From a virus: 52,779 nucleotides of DNA. The stretch's first letter is position 1. The number at the start of each line of letters is the position of its first letter. The DNA lies in IMG/VR virus record IMGVR_UViG_3300014827_000174, positions 1-52,779 of that record; one strand, written 5' to 3'. The notes beneath the pieces were generated by a model. The model was given only the letters and a program-made list of their open reading frames with translations. It had not been told where the DNA came from and searched no databases. Of this stretch, positions 16,802-25,559 are shown piece after piece. Made by a program: the position numbers and the translations under genes.

Positions 16802-19126
16802 TTAAACCAAGATATGTTTCGCAAGATTTAGCTTATTAGCCGCAATAGCTCCTAAAGCTAATTTATTGTCAGTGACTATGCCATCTTTTAATTGTGTCGC
16901 CGTAATGGCTCCAACAGCAATATTTCCAGTATGAACGGCGCCTGCCGCAAGATTCGCGGTATCAATTTGACCTGCTCCTATTTGAGTCCCGTTAATTGTT
17001 CCAACCGTAATATTCGCAGCATGAAGATTTATGACATCAATCTCACCGCAATCAATCGTTCCTGCTGTAATCTTAGAAGCGGTTAGATCCACGATTTTTC
17101 CGTCAGTAATACTTGAATCGGCAATTTGCACCGTTCCGATGGCTCCGTTTTTGATAAGTGCTGTGGTAATGGCGCCTAACTTAATCTGGGCTGTATCTAC
17201 CGCTAGGAGGGCTATTTGAGCACTATCTACCGCCAGTAAACCGATCTTTGCATTCGTTATACTCGCATTGGCTATATCGGCAGTTCCTACCACGAGTTTG
17301 TCAATCGAGGCGCGGTCAATCTTGCCGTTAGTTATTTGAGCATCGCCAATTTTCGCGGTTGTAATCGTGGCATTGGCGATCTTGGCCGAGTCCACAGCTA
17401 GATTATCGATCTTAGCATTCGTAATAGCAGCACTTGCTATTTGAGCTGAACCAACCGCTAAATTATTAATCTTACCCGTGGTCACCGCAAGGTCGTTAAT
17501 GACAGCACTCGTAACCGCGAGCAATCCGATTTTCGCCGTGGTTATATTTGCATCAGCTATCTTTGCTGTTATGATTGCAGCATCTTGAATATTGGCGCTG
17601 CCTAGAATATCAATTTGATCAGCAGCAATCGTAATGGTTTCAGCCGATAAGTTAATCGCCTTTATGATTTGGGCCGGGTCTACTTTGGAATCAGCGGTTT
17701 GCTTTGCTATATCCGCGAGGGACTTAGCCTTCAATGCTATAGCGTTCAAGAGGTTAGAACGCGCATCGTAATAAGCCGTAAACGCGGCCCTAAGTTCCGT
17801 TCCTACCATATCTGTCGTGATAGTCAGGTCGGTAATTAGCGGCACGATATAGGCGCTTAAGGCAAAGTATGAATTGTCATATGGGGTCTTTTCGGTGATA
17901 CCTATGAAGGTGTCCGCTTGATGGTCATTGATCGCCACCTCGGATACTATGGCATCGAATTCTTTCTTGATCGCCTGTTTTTCTTGGGAGGTTAACTTAT
18001 TATCGTTTGATAAATCGGCTAGTATGGCACTAGAGACTGAGGCATCAATGACTGATTGTTGCCATACCGTTTTATCCGCTACTACGGTATCAGTTAGGAC
18101 CGCGATAGAGTTCTCAATATTCGTCATCGAGCTCATTAAGTTCTTTTGGAAACTACCCAGCTCAATCTTTTCGATTCGCGCGGTTAGGTCGTTTCTAATA
18201 ATAGAGATTACTTTACACTTCAGGTCAAGCATCAACTTCAGGTGTCTTACCATGACGGTATCGCCAATCGCTACGCTTTCAAGTACAGAGTAGTTTTTGT
18301 ACTCCTGAGTCTTAGAAAGTTCCAAGAAGTCTACCGTATAGTTGACCAGAGGAATATCACATAATGTATTAACAAAATAGGCTTGAGCGGCAGTTCTGAG
18401 GTCAACTTCTAAGTCTACAGCAAAGGATACTTCTTTGATCTTGGGATTGGCGAATAGGCCAATGCTAGGACTATCAACATATCTTTCAGGAAGTAGTAAC
18501 CCATTATTTCCAACGGGATATATTCTAGTGACGAGACTACCAAAATCAATGACCTCATCGATTCCAATAATGTTCTTCCCGTAGGATACCAAAACACCTT
18601 GATCAATTCCTCTAGCAACGAGTAGCTTTATCAAGAAGTTATCCCGTACAAGTTCCCCACCCCAGAGTGCTATAATGCCGTCTTTTGCCATGATTGCGTC
18701 AACGGGGTTTCTTTTGGTAAATTGTTTTGTCTGTACCCCTCCCACATCACCTGAACTTATGAAGGGATGGGTGTATTGAGTATGAGTCAGGATCCAACCA
18801 AGAGCGCCAGACCCCGATTGATCCGTCGGCGTGACGTCTTCTAAAAAGTTGTCTGCTAGGTCGTAGAATATATGCCGAGCATTTGTTTGGATACCGGAGA
18901 GCGTTTTGGATTTATGATAGATTCTAAACAACTGTCCGTCTGCGTTTTTGACGATATTTCCTTCGACGATGAACTGCCATTTACCCCTATTATCCAGCGG
19001 ATACTCAAACGCAACTTCGTACAGGTCGTTGAACCGCTCCGTCGTCAGAAAGGACTTGCAGTCAGAAAGAACTGCAAGCCCGTTTGTAGCAAAATTGGTT
19101 TCCGTAGGCAAGTATATGCAAATCAT
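16802..19126 (-). CDS. tail-associated protein Tal (prophage tail endopeptidase family)
   Basis: A 774-residue protein. The first 330 residues match the prophage tail/minor structural protein (siphovirus Tal, gp21-like) fold: TERFNDLYEVAFEYPLD near 30, HIFYDLADN near 85, and the later LVTRIYPVGNNG region. Tal caps the distal end of the tail below Dit. A helical segment (about 340-460) is followed by some 300 residues of ITNAKI/LAVDSAQI-type beta-helix repeats. It ends LNLAKHILV. ATG 19126 sits behind GGAGGTGGC and overlaps the Dit stop by one base; 18 further codons upstream are open but lie inside the Dit gene. Confidence 0.82.
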   Translation of the reverse strand: MICIYLPTETNFATNGLAVLSDCKSFLTTERFNDLYEVAFEYPLDNRGKWQFIVEGNIVKNADGQLFRIYHKSKTLSGIQTNARHIFYDLADNFLEDVTPTDQSGSGALGWILTHTQYTHPFISSGDVGGVQTKQFTKRNPVDAIMAKDGIIALWGGELVRDNFLIKLLVARGIDQGVLVSYGKNIIGIDEVIDFGSLVTRIYPVGNNGLLLPERYVDSPSIGLFANPKIKEVSFAVDLEVDLRTAAQAYFVNTLCDIPLVNYTVDFLELSKTQEYKNYSVLESVAIGDTVMVRHLKLMLDLKCKVISIIRNDLTARIEKIELGSFQKNLMSSMTNIENSIAVLTDTVVADKTVWQQSVIDASVSSAILADLSNDNKLTSQEKQAIKKEFDAIVSEVAINDHQADTFIGITEKTPYDNSYFALSAYIVPLITDLTITTDMVGTELRAAFTAYYDARSNLLNAIALKAKSLADIAKQTADSKVDPAQIIKAINLSAETITIAADQIDILGSANIQDAAIITAKIADANITTAKIGLLAVTSAVINDLAVTTGKINNLAVGSAQIASAAITNAKIDNLAVDSAKIANATITTAKIGDAQITNGKIDRASIDKLVVGTADIANASITNAKIGLLAVDSAQIALLAVDTAQIKLGAITTALIKNGAIGTVQIADSSITDGKIVDLTASKITAGTIDCGEIDVINLHAANITVGTINGTQIGAGQIDTANLAAGAVHTGNIAVGAITATQLKDGIVTDNKLALGAIAANKLNLAKHILV

Positions 19127-19821
19127 TAAAGCCACCTCCAGTTCGGCGTAACCTGAACTGAAGTCACTGTACCCATCCAACTGATCGTATTATTGCCCGG
19201 TACTAATACCGGAAAATCACCCGCCATTTTATTATTTTGTAGTACCGAGTCATTGTACGCATCACGTAGAACGCTATCTATTGTGATAGAACCAACGACG
19301 CTTACCAAATTTACAGCCGTACCGTTTATCATCAATGTGATATTCCCACTACCCGTAACAATTATGACGGGTTCACTTGCAGCCGTTCCGGGGTTGATTA
19401 ATACTCCTGCGTTGGCAAGGGCTAGGGGTGTGTTACTCGTTGAATATTTGAAGGGTTTACATCTGAAGTTAACCGTGAAGCGTCCAAACACTTTCCACTC
19501 TTGAGCAATATCGAATTGATCTGAAACGTGGGCAAGATAATATTTATCCGGCTGATTGCTGAGTATTAAAGGCCCTTCTCCCCCGTCAAGCCAAGCTTTG
19601 ATCACATCCGCCTTGTCAGCAACACCGTCATCCTTGAAGCCGCATTTGAAAGGTATAATAATATCTTTGTAGGTTAAGTCATCCACTCTGAGGCTTCCGT
19701 TTCTACCAGGCACCTCAATGTAATTAATGTTCCTTGCGGGCTTAGGGATAACAGGACGTTTCTCGATTAGAATTCCATAGTCTAGAAAGCTGTCCTTAGA
19801 TATAAAATTAAAACCGTACAC
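19126..19821 (-). CDS. distal tail protein Dit
   Basis: A 231-residue protein of the siphovirus distal tail (Dit/Sipho_tail) family. Typical features are the N-terminal YGFNFISKDSFLDYGILIE, the IEVPGRNGSLRVDD turn, the FKCGF strand near 60 and VFGRFTVNFRCKPF near 112. Dit forms the hexameric hub joining the tail tube to Tal. The GTG start at 19821 comes right after the tape measure stop TAA, behind GGGAGGGG. It lies between tape measure and Tal, the standard order for siphophages. Confidence 0.85.
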   Translation of the reverse strand: MYGFNFISKDSFLDYGILIEKRPVIPKPARNINYIEVPGRNGSLRVDDLTYKDIIIPFKCGFKDDGVADKADVIKAWLDGGEGPLILSNQPDKYYLAHVSDQFDIAQEWKVFGRFTVNFRCKPFKYSTSNTPLALANAGVLINPGTAASEPVIIVTGSGNITLMINGTAVNLVSVVGSITIDSVLRDAYNDSVLQNNKMAGDFPVLVPGNNTISWMGTVTSVQVTPNWRWL

Positions 19822-22410
19822 TTACGCCCCTCCCCTCGCCGAAGCAACCTGCCCTCGGTAGAATTCTAGTTTATACGCCAAATCCTTTATATCCATATCG
19901 TTTGCGATGACAAGTTTATCAACCCGTAATAGGGCACCGATTGTATTGCTTACCGGTGGAGCAATACTTTTATTCGTTCCCAAGATATCGGCAGTTATTG
20001 CTCCGTTACCAGCATAAGGCGTTGCTTTTACGCCTATTTTCATGTCAGTTGACAGGCCTTTTATCGCGCTGTTAACTAAATGCTTTGAGTTCTGAATCCC
20101 CTTGGCTAATCCTCCCATGAAATCAGGCATCCAACTTTCATAGTCTACCAGCGGTCCTTGATCGGGAACACTGAAATGCAAAAAGCTCCTTATGGTATCC
20201 GCGACCCCTGATACCGCTGTGCCTACGCTTCCGATCATGGATTTTATACCTTTTATTAATCCCTGGATCATGTCCCCGCCCCAACTGTACATTTTAGAAG
20301 GTAACGCAGTGATCCAGTCCAGCGCTGATTGAATCCCACTGACGATCGCACTCTTGACTCCCGTCACTGTATTTGCTACGCCGTTTTTCATTGATGTGAA
20401 CATATTGACTGCCGTATTATAAAGCTTTTGAGGAAGTTCTCCGAACCAGGTAATAAGACCGTTCCAGATATCCTTTGCTCCTTGAATGATCTGATTCCAA
20501 AAATTTATGATCCAAGTCTTGAAACTCGTCCACGCGGTTGTTGCGGTGGTCAATATGTTACCCCAGGCAGTCTTCAATAACCCCGCTATTGCTTGAATGG
20601 TACCAGAGAATATTTGTTTAATTCCTTCCCATATCTGGCCAAAGGCTACTTTCAAATTATTGAATATGCCTACCGCATCCGTTTTCAGTTGTGTAAAGTT
20701 CCCGGTGACTAGATCAAGGATTAGAAGAACTGCTCCGAGAACTACGTTTTTTATAACATCCCAAATCCCTGTGAGGTAAAGTTTAAATCCTTCCATGACT
20801 AACTTTATTCCGTCTGCCATAGAATTCCAGAGGGTTAAGATTCCTTGAATAAACGGGGTGACTATTACCATGACGCCTGTGACTATTGCGGCCCAGACGG
20901 TCGATAGGAAATCTTTAATACCGTTCCAGGCAGTTTGGGTTGCCGTTACTATCCCGGTCCAGATGCTGGATAAGAAAACTAAAATTCCGCTCCAAGTAGC
21001 TTCTGTCGATGTCTTAATTCCATTCCAAGTCGTTGTGAGGAAGGCTCCGATGTTTGAGAAGATCAGTTTGAGGGATGTCCACAATTCCTGGGCCTTGGCT
21101 TTGATGGTGTCCCAGTTTTTATAAAGCTCATAGCCTGCAAAGGCTACGAGTGCAATCGCGGCGACGACTCCGAGAACTGGCAATACTAACGATCCCATTG
21201 TAATTCCAGCCGTGCTCATTACTGCGCTCAAAGGACCGAACGCTGCCGCCAGAGTATTGACCACGCTTGCTCCACCGACTAAGGTCCCGAGTAATGCCGT
21301 AATTGTGAGGATTGCTGCTGTGAAATTTGGATTCTGCTTAATAAAATCGGCAATAGGAATGATGATTTTCGCCATGGCTACCGCGAATTGGGCGAGTATT
21401 GGCAGAAGGGCTGACCCAATGGCTGTTTTAGCAGAGTTCATTTGGTTTTCCATTTGTTTCATTTGTCCGGAGTAGCTTCCAAGGTCTGCCTGAGCTGATC
21501 CTGCGAATCGATCATTTAACCGCTCTTGAACGTCAGCCATCGTTATCGTTGCCGTTTCGCTGTTGCCTAATTGCTTTACTTCTTCTTTTGAGAGTATGCC
21601 GAGACTTACAAGAGCCCTTGCTTTGCCGTGGTATGCGTCTGCCACCATATTTGCCGCATCGCTGAGTGATGAGTTCTGGCCTGCTGCAACATTAGCGAGC
21701 GTGCCCTCCATTCCTAATGCTTTTGAAGCGTCAATCCCTTTTTCAGTCAACGTCTGTAATGCGGCCTTAGCATCTCCAGCTGAAAATGAGGACATTTTTG
21801 TGATGGCCGAGGTGAAGCTTTTGATGTCTTTACTCGCGTCGGCAGCGGAGAGTCCTTGATCTTGTAGTAAATTCGTTAATATACTGGTGCTTTGCTGCGC
21901 GTCCGTTGCTGACTTGACTGCACTTGCCAGAAACGCTCCCGCCGCTAAACCGACGGTTCCGAAGGCTGCTTTTAGATTTTGAAGTTTACTGCCTGTCGTT
22001 TCAGTCGACTGTCCCAGCGCTTCTTGGTGAGTGACGCCTTCTTCCAGTAATCGGTTGGTCTGTCCTAGTTCTGTTTCCATTCCCGCTAGAGCTGCTTTGG
22101 CGTTATTTAGTTTTATCTGTAGGTCCTGAGTCGCCTTTGCGTCGAGTCCCTTTTTTTCTGCTGATTCCTGAAATGCTTGCTCAAGTGATGACACTTTTTG
22201 TTTCTGGAGATCGATCTGTTGGTTGAGGCTACTACTTTTAAGTCCTAACTGCTCCGTGCTGGTCCCGAATTCTCCGAGTTGGGCTGATGCCAGTTTAAAT
22301 TCAGATTGAACCACTCTCATTTGGGTATTGATTCCGCTGATCCCATTTTGGAAGCCTGTACTATCCAGGCTGATCTTTACTGCAAGGTTGCCAAGTTCTC
22401 CACTTGCCAT
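19822..22410 (-). CDS. tail tape measure protein
   Basis: An 862-residue protein. The N-terminal 130 residues are coiled coil (SLDSTGFQNGISGINTQMRVVQSEFKLA...), a tape measure signature. Hydrophobic helices follow near 330-420 (TAAILTITALLGTLVGGA, VVAAIALVAFAGYELY), and then Trp-rich repeats of the type TTWNGIKTSTEATWSGI / AWNGIKDFLSTVWAAI near 450-680. The C-terminus ends in a helical region. Tape measure length sets tail length; about 860 residues predicts a tail of very roughly 130 nm. It is the largest gene of the tail cluster and follows the tail chaperone pair, as usual. Confidence 0.9.
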   Translation of the reverse strand: MASGELGNLAVKISLDSTGFQNGISGINTQMRVVQSEFKLASAQLGEFGTSTEQLGLKSSSLNQQIDLQKQKVSSLEQAFQESAEKKGLDAKATQDLQIKLNNAKAALAGMETELGQTNRLLEEGVTHQEALGQSTETTGSKLQNLKAAFGTVGLAAGAFLASAVKSATDAQQSTSILTNLLQDQGLSAADASKDIKSFTSAITKMSSFSAGDAKAALQTLTEKGIDASKALGMEGTLANVAAGQNSSLSDAANMVADAYHGKARALVSLGILSKEEVKQLGNSETATITMADVQERLNDRFAGSAQADLGSYSGQMKQMENQMNSAKTAIGSALLPILAQFAVAMAKIIIPIADFIKQNPNFTAAILTITALLGTLVGGASVVNTLAAAFGPLSAVMSTAGITMGSLVLPVLGVVAAIALVAFAGYELYKNWDTIKAKAQELWTSLKLIFSNIGAFLTTTWNGIKTSTEATWSGILVFLSSIWTGIVTATQTAWNGIKDFLSTVWAAIVTGVMVIVTPFIQGILTLWNSMADGIKLVMEGFKLYLTGIWDVIKNVVLGAVLLILDLVTGNFTQLKTDAVGIFNNLKVAFGQIWEGIKQIFSGTIQAIAGLLKTAWGNILTTATTAWTSFKTWIINFWNQIIQGAKDIWNGLITWFGELPQKLYNTAVNMFTSMKNGVANTVTGVKSAIVSGIQSALDWITALPSKMYSWGGDMIQGLIKGIKSMIGSVGTAVSGVADTIRSFLHFSVPDQGPLVDYESWMPDFMGGLAKGIQNSKHLVNSAIKGLSTDMKIGVKATPYAGNGAITADILGTNKSIAPPVSNTIGALLRVDKLVIANDMDIKDLAYKLEFYRGQVASARGGA

Positions 22411-22425
22411 GGTCTCACCACCTTT

Positions 22426-22892
22426 TTAAAAGACCGTATCGATATAATGTTTTGGTTCCTTTTTATTGGCTTTAAAAATTAAGAGGTCCATGTAATAGAA
22501 AAAATCTATTTCATCAATATCGTTTAGGGCCCATCCTTGGTCGATTAATTGTAAATAGGTTTCTTTTATAAACTCTGCCAGAGTCAAAGGCTCGCTTATG
22601 ACTCCGTCGGTACGTTTGGGAATTGCTCTGCTTTGGCTCCGATCTGTCCGACCACGCTATTGATGCATTCCATAATTGTGGGGATTAATTTGTCAGCATC
22701 AAGGCCATCATAAAGCTCATCAATCGTGAATTGGTCGCCAAATAACTTCGCGACGTAATCCACTAGGTTGTCGAGATCAGCTGATTTGAGATCATTGAAG
22801 TTTGTCTTCTCGGTCATTTCGATGGCCTTACGGACCATTCTGCCTTTCGCTGGTGGAGCGATGTAGGTTCTGTCATTTAGAATAAGTTGCAT
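22426..22892 (-). CDS. tail assembly chaperone gpGT, -1 frameshift product
   Basis: The -1 frame after the slippery heptamer at 22614-22620 continues open to TAA 22426-22428. Read through, the product is about 155 residues: gpG fused to a tail beginning VISEPLTLAEFIKETYLQLI and containing DEIDFFYYMDLLIF. The motif DxxDFFYY-x-DLL is the hallmark of the T part of lambda-type G/GT pairs in Firmicute phages. gpGT binds the tape measure protein and recruits tail tube subunits during assembly. The open frame lies exactly between the gpG stop and the tape measure gene. It has no start of its own, which supports frameshifting over a separate gene. Confidence 0.8.
22596..22892 (-). CDS. tail assembly chaperone gpG
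   Basis: A 98-residue acidic protein (MQLILNDRTYIAPPAKGRMVRKAIEM...) with the usual fold of tail assembly chaperones: a short beta-strand start, then helices rich in Asp, Leu and Ile (DLDNLVDYVAKLF, FTIDELYDGLDADKLIPTIMECI). ATG 22892 lies 5 bases behind GGAGG; the TTG four codons earlier is inside that site. Most ribosomes end at TAA 22596; a fraction shift to give gpGT. It coats the tape measure protein before the tube polymerises. Confidence 0.85.
   Translation of the reverse strand: MQLILNDRTYIAPPAKGRMVRKAIEMTEKTNFNDLKSADLDNLVDYVAKLFGDQFTIDELYDGLDADKLIPTIMECINSVVGQIGAKAEQFPNVPTES
22614..22620 (-). other. -1 ribosomal frameshift site CCCAAAC
   Basis: The minus strand reads C CCA AAC with CCA and AAC as in-frame gpG codons, the canonical X-XXY-YYZ slippery heptamer. 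It is 6 codons before the gpG stop. Slipping back one base gives CCC AAA and continues into the gpT frame. It is the same device as lambda GGGAAAG. Confidence 0.8.
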
Positions 22893-22904
22893 AGGTGCCT
22901 CCAA

Positions 22905-22932
22905 ACTAAAAGAGCCCCCTTAAGGACTCTCT
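22905..22932 (-). terminator. intrinsic terminator between tail tube and chaperone genes
   Basis: On the minus strand AGAGAGTCC, a 6-base loop and GGGCTCTTTT form a stem of about 9 bp (G-U pairs included) that runs into TTTT. It would reduce transcription of the tail chaperone and everything after it relative to the abundant tail tube protein. Confidence 0.6.
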
Positions 22933-22947
22933 CGTTACTCTCACTCA

Positions 22948-23832
22948 TTAAGCTGTCGTGAAATTCGTAATATTGGTCGCTACTAAATAGTTTCCGGCGA
23001 CATCGGATACATTGGTCGTGCAAATTGCGACATACGCAGTGGCAGCCGTTAAGACCGCTGTTGGGTGGAGGGTTAAAATCTTGCTCGTACCGTCAAGTGT
23101 CAACGTGCCAGGGATAATTGTTCCGTCAGTTGCTTTTAATAGGAAGAAGTTCGCAGAAGTTACCTTCGATGGGTCAATGGCTTCATTGAACGTCCAGATC
23201 ATGTTGGCGGTGATTGGCACCGCTGCTGCAGCATCGGCTGGGGTGGTAATAACCGTCGGCGCGGTTGTATCAACCGTCGGGATTGTTACGGCTGAAAACC
23301 AAGTTGAATCGATCCCCACGGGGCAGTTCGTGTCGATTGAATCGACATGGTATTCCCACATTCCGTTGTATTGAGTGGTTTGAAAAAGTGCTTTTACTTT
23401 GGGCGCTTGAAACTTCACTTTCCCTTGCTGTCCTTCCAAGTTGTCATCCGGAAGTTGGAAAGCTCCTTTGTAAAGCACTCCGTAACGTTTGGCACCCCCG
23501 CGCAGAGTTGCCTTATAGAGTAAGGCTACATAAGGGGCAATGTCTGACCCTGAGGCATAAACCCCACCCGTCACTGCGGTGGTTTGACCCAGCAATTCTA
23601 CTCTTTGCGCACTGGTCAGATCAGCAAGATCGACTTCTATGTCGACACTATCGAGCGTGGTTGCCTGATCCCAAAGAATATTCTCTGCAAATAGTTTTTC
23701 GGTGTTTTGCTTAGGCTTGATGCCTAATGTTTGAACTCCGGCATAGTATTTTGGCACGGCATAGGTGAGTCCTGTGATATCGTCTTTTGTTTGTTTTGCC
23801 ACGTACAGTTTTTCTATACCAATAATCGGCAT
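22948..23832 (-). CDS. major tail tube protein (phi13 family) with C-terminal Ig-like domain
   Basis: A 294-residue protein. The first 190 residues follow the phi13-type major tail protein pattern: IGIEKLYVAK at the start, ENILWDQATTLDSVDIEVDLADL near 70, then the GGAKRYGVLYKGAFQ segment and MWEYHVDSIDTN. It polymerises into the tail tube. Residues about 205-294 (TAPTVITTPADAAAAVPI ... ITNFTTA) are a bacterial Ig-like (Big_5/SbsA type) domain, probably displayed on the tail surface for weak binding to cell-surface sugars. ATG 23832 is chosen because it begins the conserved domain and has AAGGAG upstream; a 26-codon extension upstream overlaps the previous gene. Confidence 0.85.
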   Translation of the reverse strand: MPIIGIEKLYVAKQTKDDITGLTYAVPKYYAGVQTLGIKPKQNTEKLFAENILWDQATTLDSVDIEVDLADLTSAQRVELLGQTTAVTGGVYASGSDIAPYVALLYKATLRGGAKRYGVLYKGAFQLPDDNLEGQQGKVKFQAPKVKALFQTTQYNGMWEYHVDSIDTNCPVGIDSTWFSAVTIPTVDTTAPTVITTPADAAAAVPITANMIWTFNEAIDPSKVTSANFFLLKATDGTIIPGTLTLDGTSKILTLHPTAVLTAATAYVAICTTNVSDVAGNYLVATNITNFTTA

Positions 23833-23854
23833 ACCATGCTTCACTCCTTCTCCA

Positions 23855-24175
23855 CTAAATGACATAATAAAAGCGCATGGCCTTGTGATAAATCTGAGTA
23901 TCAGATTCATACAGGTCTAGCGCTGTTGTTCGTTTGAAGCCTACTGCTTCCAAAGTCAATTTAACTTGATCAACCAGCGATGAGTTGTCGCCCTTTGACC
24001 ACACATCCACTTGCATATAATAACCCGTGGCTATTTCGTCGTTCTCTGCCCAAGCCTCACCCTGCTCGTTATAGCAAAAGAAGGTAATGTAAGACGTCGC
24101 CGTCCCTAAATACGTTTGCCAGAATACCGGAACGCCCAGGGGTTTGAGAGCGTTCACTAGGATGCTGTTAATCAT
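23855..24175 (-). CDS. tail completion / terminator protein
   Basis: A 106-residue protein (MINSILVNALKPLGVPVFWQTYLG...) placed between the gp10-like protein and the major tail protein. Size, position and the pattern 'PVFWQTYLGTATSYITFFCYNEQ ... YYMQVDVWSKGDNSSLVDQVKLTLEA' match the tail terminator group (DUF3168/gp17-like) that caps the tail tube and joins it to the head. The ATG overlaps the upstream TGA stop (ATGA). A reading by position and pattern, not a firm family match. Confidence 0.75.
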   Translation of the reverse strand: MINSILVNALKPLGVPVFWQTYLGTATSYITFFCYNEQGEAWAENDEIATGYYMQVDVWSKGDNSSLVDQVKLTLEAVGFKRTTALDLYESDTQIYHKAMRFYYVI

Positions 24176-24558
24176 AATCCCAAGGACTTCACAATCGTGT
24201 GTTTCATCGTTTCTTCAGCCTCTGCTTGCTTGTGTTCATAGGCTGGTTGAACAAAGGGCTGGGCTCTCATCTTGCTTGTCCCCCATTCCAAGAATTTAGC
24301 TCTCCAGTTCGTGGTTTTACCAGGACCGATTTCGAGATATTTGACGCCATCTTTCGTTTTAACGCCGGATATTTGGATGTCATCTCGGATGTGGGGGTGG
24401 CTGATCGAGCTCACCTTGACGAGACTCTTCATTTCATCTGCAATGGGTTGAGCAGCGGCCTTGAGCGCCTGATTCTCGACCCTACTGGCCTTATCACTGA
24501 CTTCCTTAAGCTGGTTTAAGATTTCATCAAGTCCCTGAAGTTCCATCTCAGCCGCCAT
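24172..24558 (-). CDS. HK97 gp10-like head-tail joining protein
   Basis: A 128-residue protein of the HK97-gp10 family: MELQGLDEILNQLKEVSDKAS at the start, a helical central part with AAAQPIADEMKSLV, the loop HIRDDIQI, and the typical WRAKFLEWGTSKMRAQPFVQPAYE near the end. It is a minor protein of the head-tail neck or tail completion. ATG 24558 lies behind GGGAGG; the frame is open for 31 more codons upstream within the head closure gene, and those were rejected. It ends ATGA-coupled to the next gene. Confidence 0.88.
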   Translation of the reverse strand: MAAEMELQGLDEILNQLKEVSDKASRVENQALKAAAQPIADEMKSLVKVSSISHPHIRDDIQISGVKTKDGVKYLEIGPGKTTNWRAKFLEWGTSKMRAQPFVQPAYEHKQAEAEETMKHTIVKSLGL

Positions 24559-24886
24559 TTTGTAACACCTCCCTTGTGTGTATTTCAAGCCAGCGTCTTC
24601 GCCCTGTAGTATCAACCGGGGGCACTTTAACCTCAAACGAATCTGCGCCATGGATTAGTCTCATGCCTGCTTTGATGCCTTCGCGATAACGAATAGTAAA
24701 CAGAATATCCGTCTCGGCTTGTGCTGCTGCAGCCTGATAAAACAATTTCCCTTTAAGCCCGGTTCTTTTTGCATAGGGGGTCATAAGCGTTTGCCAATCT
24801 TCCAGTGGGTTGCCGTTATCGTCCGTCTGGTCAAGGGCCGCGTTATATTGAATCATGATTTTATGTCTTAAATCCCCCGAATTCAT
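24548..24886 (-). CDS. phage head closure protein (head-tail adaptor)
   Basis: A 112-residue protein with the signature start MNSGDLRHKI and the segment DDNGNPLEDWQTLMTPYAKRTGLKGKLFYQA, followed by ILFTIRYREGIKAGMRLIHGADSFEV. This is the SPP1 gp16/head closure family, which seals the DNA exit channel beneath the connector. ATG 24886 follows AAGGAGGGC. Its end overlaps the gp10-like gene by 11 bases. Confidence 0.92.
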   Translation of the reverse strand: MNSGDLRHKIMIQYNAALDQTDDNGNPLEDWQTLMTPYAKRTGLKGKLFYQAAAAQAETDILFTIRYREGIKAGMRLIHGADSFEVKVPPVDTTGRRRWLEIHTREVLQNGG

Positions 24887-24898
24887 AGCAGCCCTCCT

Positions 24899-25492
24899 TT
24901 ACACAGGCGCTATTCTGTCCAACCATAGGAGCGCCGACACTGCAAAAGCTATCTCCCCTGGTGCTTGGCCTGTGTCACTTAAGATCGCTCGATTCTCATA
25001 CCAATGGCTGACGAGTAGTTTCATGGCTTGCTTTACCTTTTGCGGGACAGTCTCTGCGGTATCGCCATAACCACATGTAAACTCAATCACGACCGCATCG
25101 AGTGGGAACGGTACGAACGAAGGCCATGGCTGTGCATAAGGAGGAGTTACCCTACCCAAAACTCCGCACGTGCTGACAACATATTGTTGGGTTTCAGAAA
25201 GTGTTGTCACGATTCCGGCGGAGTTCTTATAAGTGACTCGGTCGACGGTTTGCAGGTTTCCTCTTGGTAGTTCAATCACTCGACTTTGCCAGTCATCAGA
25301 ACTCATTTGCCAAGTTTGAGTGATGTAGGCACGGTTTTGAAACGCTTCACAATACTCCCGAGCGGCTGTAATTATGGCGCTCAGGTAGTCGTCCTCGACA
25401 GTATCAGTCACATCATCCAGTCTAAGATAAGTCTTTATTTCCTGAACCCCCAAGGGCTCAATGGCGGGTGGTGTCTTTAAGACTAAATTCAT
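24899..25492 (-). CDS. head-tail connector protein (gp6-like)
   Basis: A 197-residue protein of the HK97 gp6/phage head-tail connector family. The N-terminal pattern (PPAIEPLGVQEIKTYLRLDDVTDTVEDDYLSAIITAAREYCEAF...) is typical: a beta-strand, then two helices with conserved Leu and Asp. It forms the ring below the portal. ATG 25492 lies behind AAGGAGGG. It follows a terminator, so its transcription needs readthrough. Confidence 0.88.
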   Translation of the reverse strand: MNLVLKTPPAIEPLGVQEIKTYLRLDDVTDTVEDDYLSAIITAAREYCEAFQNRAYITQTWQMSSDDWQSRVIELPRGNLQTVDRVTYKNSAGIVTTLSETQQYVVSTCGVLGRVTPPYAQPWPSFVPFPLDAVVIEFTCGYGDTAETVPQKVKQAMKLLVSHWYENRAILSDTGQAPGEIAFAVSALLWLDRIAPV

Positions 25493-25520
25493 GGCACCCT
25501 CCTTGTTAGTAACACCGGCC

Positions 25521-25552
25521 TAAAAATAAGGAGCAGGTGTTAGCTGCTCCTT
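25521..25552 (-). terminator. strong intrinsic terminator after the putative decoration gene
   Basis: A perfect 9-bp stem on the minus strand (AAGGAGCAG / CTGCTCCTT, arms 25544-25552 and 25528-25536) with a 7-base loop is followed by ATTTTTA. It separates the abundant capsid-region transcripts from the connector and tail genes. Confidence 0.88.
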
Positions 25553-25559
25553 GAATCAA

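Noticed and set aside
11380-19180. Diversity-generating retroelement target in the fibre genes
   Set aside because: No reverse transcriptase, template repeat or biased adenine variation was seen in the window.
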